DNA from: Actinomycetes bacterium
GTDB taxonomy: Bacteria > Actinomycetota > Actinomycetes > Actinomycetales > Cellulomonadaceae
NCBI GenBank assembly: GCA_023418375.1
Contig: JAEZZV010000223.1
Coordinates: forward strand, 1 to 7,317
Reading direction: 5' to 3'
DNA length: 7,317 nucleotides
The notes under the pieces are model-generated. The model saw only the letters and a program-made list of their open reading frames with translations. It did not search any database and had not been told where the DNA came from. The position numbers and the translations under genes are program-made. This document shows positions 5,915 to 7,317 of the stretch, in pieces; positions within the stretch are counted from its first letter, which is position 1, and each line of letters begins with the position of its first letter.

Positions 5915-6688
5915 TCACTCGCTCCAGCGGAACAGCCGGGCGGCGAGGGCCGTGCCCGCGGCGGCCCAGGCGAGCAGCGCCAGGACGGGACCGACCGCCA
6001 GGCCACCGCCGGACAGCACGGCGCGCAAGCCCTCGCCGAGGGCGCCCGACGGCAGCCAGGCGGCCACGGAGGCGACTCCGTCGGGAAGGAGGTCGAGGGG
6101 AAGGGCCCCGCCGGCCGAGGCGAGCACCACCCACAGGAGGTTCGCCACCGTAAGGACCGCCTCCGTGCGCATGGTGCCGGCGACGACGAGGGCGAGCGCC
6201 ACGAAGGCAGCGGTCCCCAGCACGAGCACGACGGCGGCGGCGGCAAGTCCCGTGGGCCGCCAGCCCAGGCCGGCCGCGACGGCGCCGAGCAGGACGACCT
6301 GCAGGGCCTCCACGGCGAGGACGGCCAGGGCCTTGCCCGCCAGGAGGCCTCCCGGCCCGAGAGGGGTGGTGCCCAGCAGACGCAGCACCCCCCAGCGACG
6401 GTCGAAGCCGGTGGCGATCGCCTGCGACGTGAACGCCGTCGACAGCACGGCCAGTGCCAGGGCGCCCGGGGCCGCGACGGCGACCCGGTCGTCGGTACCG
6501 AGGTCCACGAGGTCGGTGCGGGTCATCCCGACGAGGAACAGCACCGGCAGGACGAGGGTGAGCAGCAGCTGCTCGCCGTTGCGCAGCACGGCGCGCGTCT
6601 CGAAGCCGGCGTGGGCGAGCACGCGGCGCGCCCACGGTGCAGCGGTCTGGGAGACGGTGCCCGGCCCGTCGGGGCCTGCCGCCGTCAC
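5915..6688 (-). CDS. ABC-2 type transporter permease
   Basis: A 257-residue membrane subunit of an ABC exporter, a usual length for ABC-2 permeases. After a short cytosolic N-terminus comes an amphipathic stretch (ETRAVLRNGEQ) leading into the first helix (LLLTLVLPVLFLVGM), then about five more hydrophobic segments. The cytosolic loop FDRRWGVLRLLGTTPLGP is typical of the family and normally contacts the ATPase. GTG 6688 overlaps the ATPase stop by 4 bases (GTGA) and has a good GGAG ribosome site 6 bases upstream, so the two subunits should be made together. The substrate cannot be read from the sequence. Relatives are often labelled drug or antibiotic exporters by homology, but the position next to ctaA makes a role in heme or oxidase biogenesis at least as reasonable. 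Confidence 0.88.
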   Translation of the reverse strand: MTAAGPDGPGTVSQTAAPWARRVLAHAGFETRAVLRNGEQLLLTLVLPVLFLVGMTRTDLVDLGTDDRVAVAAPGALALAVLSTAFTSQAIATGFDRRWGVLRLLGTTPLGPGGLLAGKALAVLAVEALQVVLLGAVAAGLGWRPTGLAAAAVVLVLGTAAFVALALVVAGTMRTEAVLTVANLLWVVLASAGGALPLDLLPDGVASVAAWLPSGALGEGLRAVLSGGGLAVGPVLALLAWAAAGTALAARLFRWSE

Positions 6689-7317
6689 CGCAGGCTCCGG
6701 CCGGTGAGGTCGAGGAACGCGTCCTCCAGCGTGCGGCGGGCGGGGGCTACCGAGACGAGTCGTCCCGAGGCGGCCGCCCACCCGGTGATCGCGTGCAGGA
6801 TCGTCGCGTCGGGCTCGGTGGCGACCTCGAGGACGTCGGGCGCTCGCGCCGTCACGCGCGGGCCCGCGAGCACGACGGCGAGCTCGTCCGCCAGGGCGTC
6901 GAGCGACGCCGGCGTCGGGTCCGCGACGGTGACACGGACCTCCTGCGCAGGTCCGACGAGCCCGGCGACGGTGCCCGAGGCGACGACGCGCCCGGAGTCG
7001 ACGACGACGACCTCGTCGGCGAGCGCCTCGGCGTCGGCCATCTGGTGCGTCGTGAGCACGACGGCCGTGCCGGAGGTGCGCAGCTCGCGGACGAGGTCCC
7101 ACACGGCGATCCGGGCCTGCGGGTCCAGCCCCGCGCCCGGCTCGTCGAGGAAGGCGAGTTCGGGACGGCCGACGACGGCGACGGCGAGCGCGAGCCGCTG
7201 GCGCTGGCCGCCGGACAGTCGGCGCACGGGGGTGCGCGAGAACGCGGTGAGCCCGAGCACGGCGTCGAGCTCGGCGAGCGGGCGGGGGTGGGCGTACATC
7301 GCGGCGACGTGCGCGAG
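6685..7317 (-). CDS. ABC transporter ATP-binding protein, 5' end cut by window edge
   Basis: The last 210 codons plus stop of an ABC-type ATPase; family members of this kind are about 300-320 residues, so about 100 N-terminal residues, including Walker A and the Q-loop, lie beyond the right edge. The frame stays open to 7317, so the ATG at 7299 is internal. Counting from the first visible codon, the signature LSGGQRQR is at residues 34-41, Walker B LAFLDEP at 54-60 with the catalytic Glu59, the D-loop GLDP at 63-66 and the H-loop His91 in TTHQM. A C-terminal domain of about 100 residues follows and ends in LEDAFLDLTGRSLR, the tail common in ATPases paired with ABC-2 permeases. Walker B is followed by GAGLDP where TAGLDP is more usual, a mild change. 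It overlaps the permease gene by 4 bases and should power it. Confidence 0.93.
   Translation of the reverse strand, partial: LAHVAAMYAHPRPLAELDAVLGLTAFSRTPVRRLSGGQRQRLALAVAVVGRPELAFLDEPGAGLDPQARIAVWDLVRELRTSGTAVVLTTHQMADAEALADEVVVVDSGRVVASGTVAGLVGPAQEVRVTVADPTPASLDALADELAVVLAGPRVTARAPDVLEVATEPDATILHAITGWAAASGRLVSVAPARRTLEDAFLDLTGRSLR
6695..6698 (-). promoter_or_regulatory. Ribosome binding site of the ABC permease gene
   Basis: GGAG on the minus strand (6698 to 6695) lies 6 bases before the GTG at 6688, within the end of the ATPase coding sequence. It is the clearest Shine-Dalgarno in the window and decides this start among the upstream in-frame possibilities. Confidence 0.6.

Noticed and set aside
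5013..6707. A 564-codon plus-strand open frame opposite ctaA and the permease gene.
   Set aside because: No domain, strongly Arg/Ala/Ser/Thr-biased; the minus-strand genes carry conserved motifs and proper starts.
5915..7317. Specific label as a daunorubicin or antibiotic resistance transporter.
   Set aside because: Such names come from distant homology; nothing in the visible sequence defines a substrate.
1..7317. tRNA or rRNA genes, CRISPR arrays, insertion sequences, riboswitches.
   Set aside because: Looked for on both strands by eye; no repeats with spacers, no transposase frames or terminal repeats, and no RNA gene signatures in the nearly fully coding sequence.

Overview
The window is a dense, very GC-rich stretch of chromosome with no gap longer than about 50 bases between genes. 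GC-biased third positions, mostly GTG starts, 4-base stop/start overlaps and the gene families present all indicate an actinobacterium. A Micrococcales genome (Cellulomonadaceae or Promicromonosporaceae type) is the best guess, from general knowledge of gene order rather than a search.

Left half, + strand (3-4907): four tightly packed genes. (1) The 3' part of a MraY/WecA-like (GT4, PNPT superfamily) membrane protein that enters from the left edge. (2) A MurJ/MviN-type MOP-superfamily flippase whose GTG overlaps the previous stop. (3) pyrG, CTP synthase, complete, with a promoter-like -10 hexamer that contains the murJ stop codon and fits a leaderless transcript. (4) An ADP-ribose-pyrophosphatase-type Nudix hydrolase whose ATG shares one base with the pyrG stop. 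In other actinobacteria pyrG and this Nudix gene lie downstream of recN and steA/mctB-type genes, so those are expected just left of the window.

Middle (4908-4949): a short convergent junction with two hairpins, probably a shared termination region.

Right half, - strand (4950-7317): transcribed right to left are an ABC transporter ATPase (its Walker A end is cut off by the right edge), an ABC-2 permease overlapping it by 4 bases, and ctaA (heme A synthase), 44 bases further on with its own leaderless-type -10. This ATPase-permease-CtaA order resembles M. tuberculosis Rv1458c-Rv1457c-Rv1456c (from memory).

The most interesting signal is the first gene pair. One protein is a relative of the enzyme that makes lipid I, the other a relative of the flippase that exports lipid II. 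They are translationally coupled, and both lack several charged residues that the model family members need. CtaA also has Asn where the first heme-ligand His is expected. No mobile elements, CRISPR arrays, tRNA or rRNA genes were seen.
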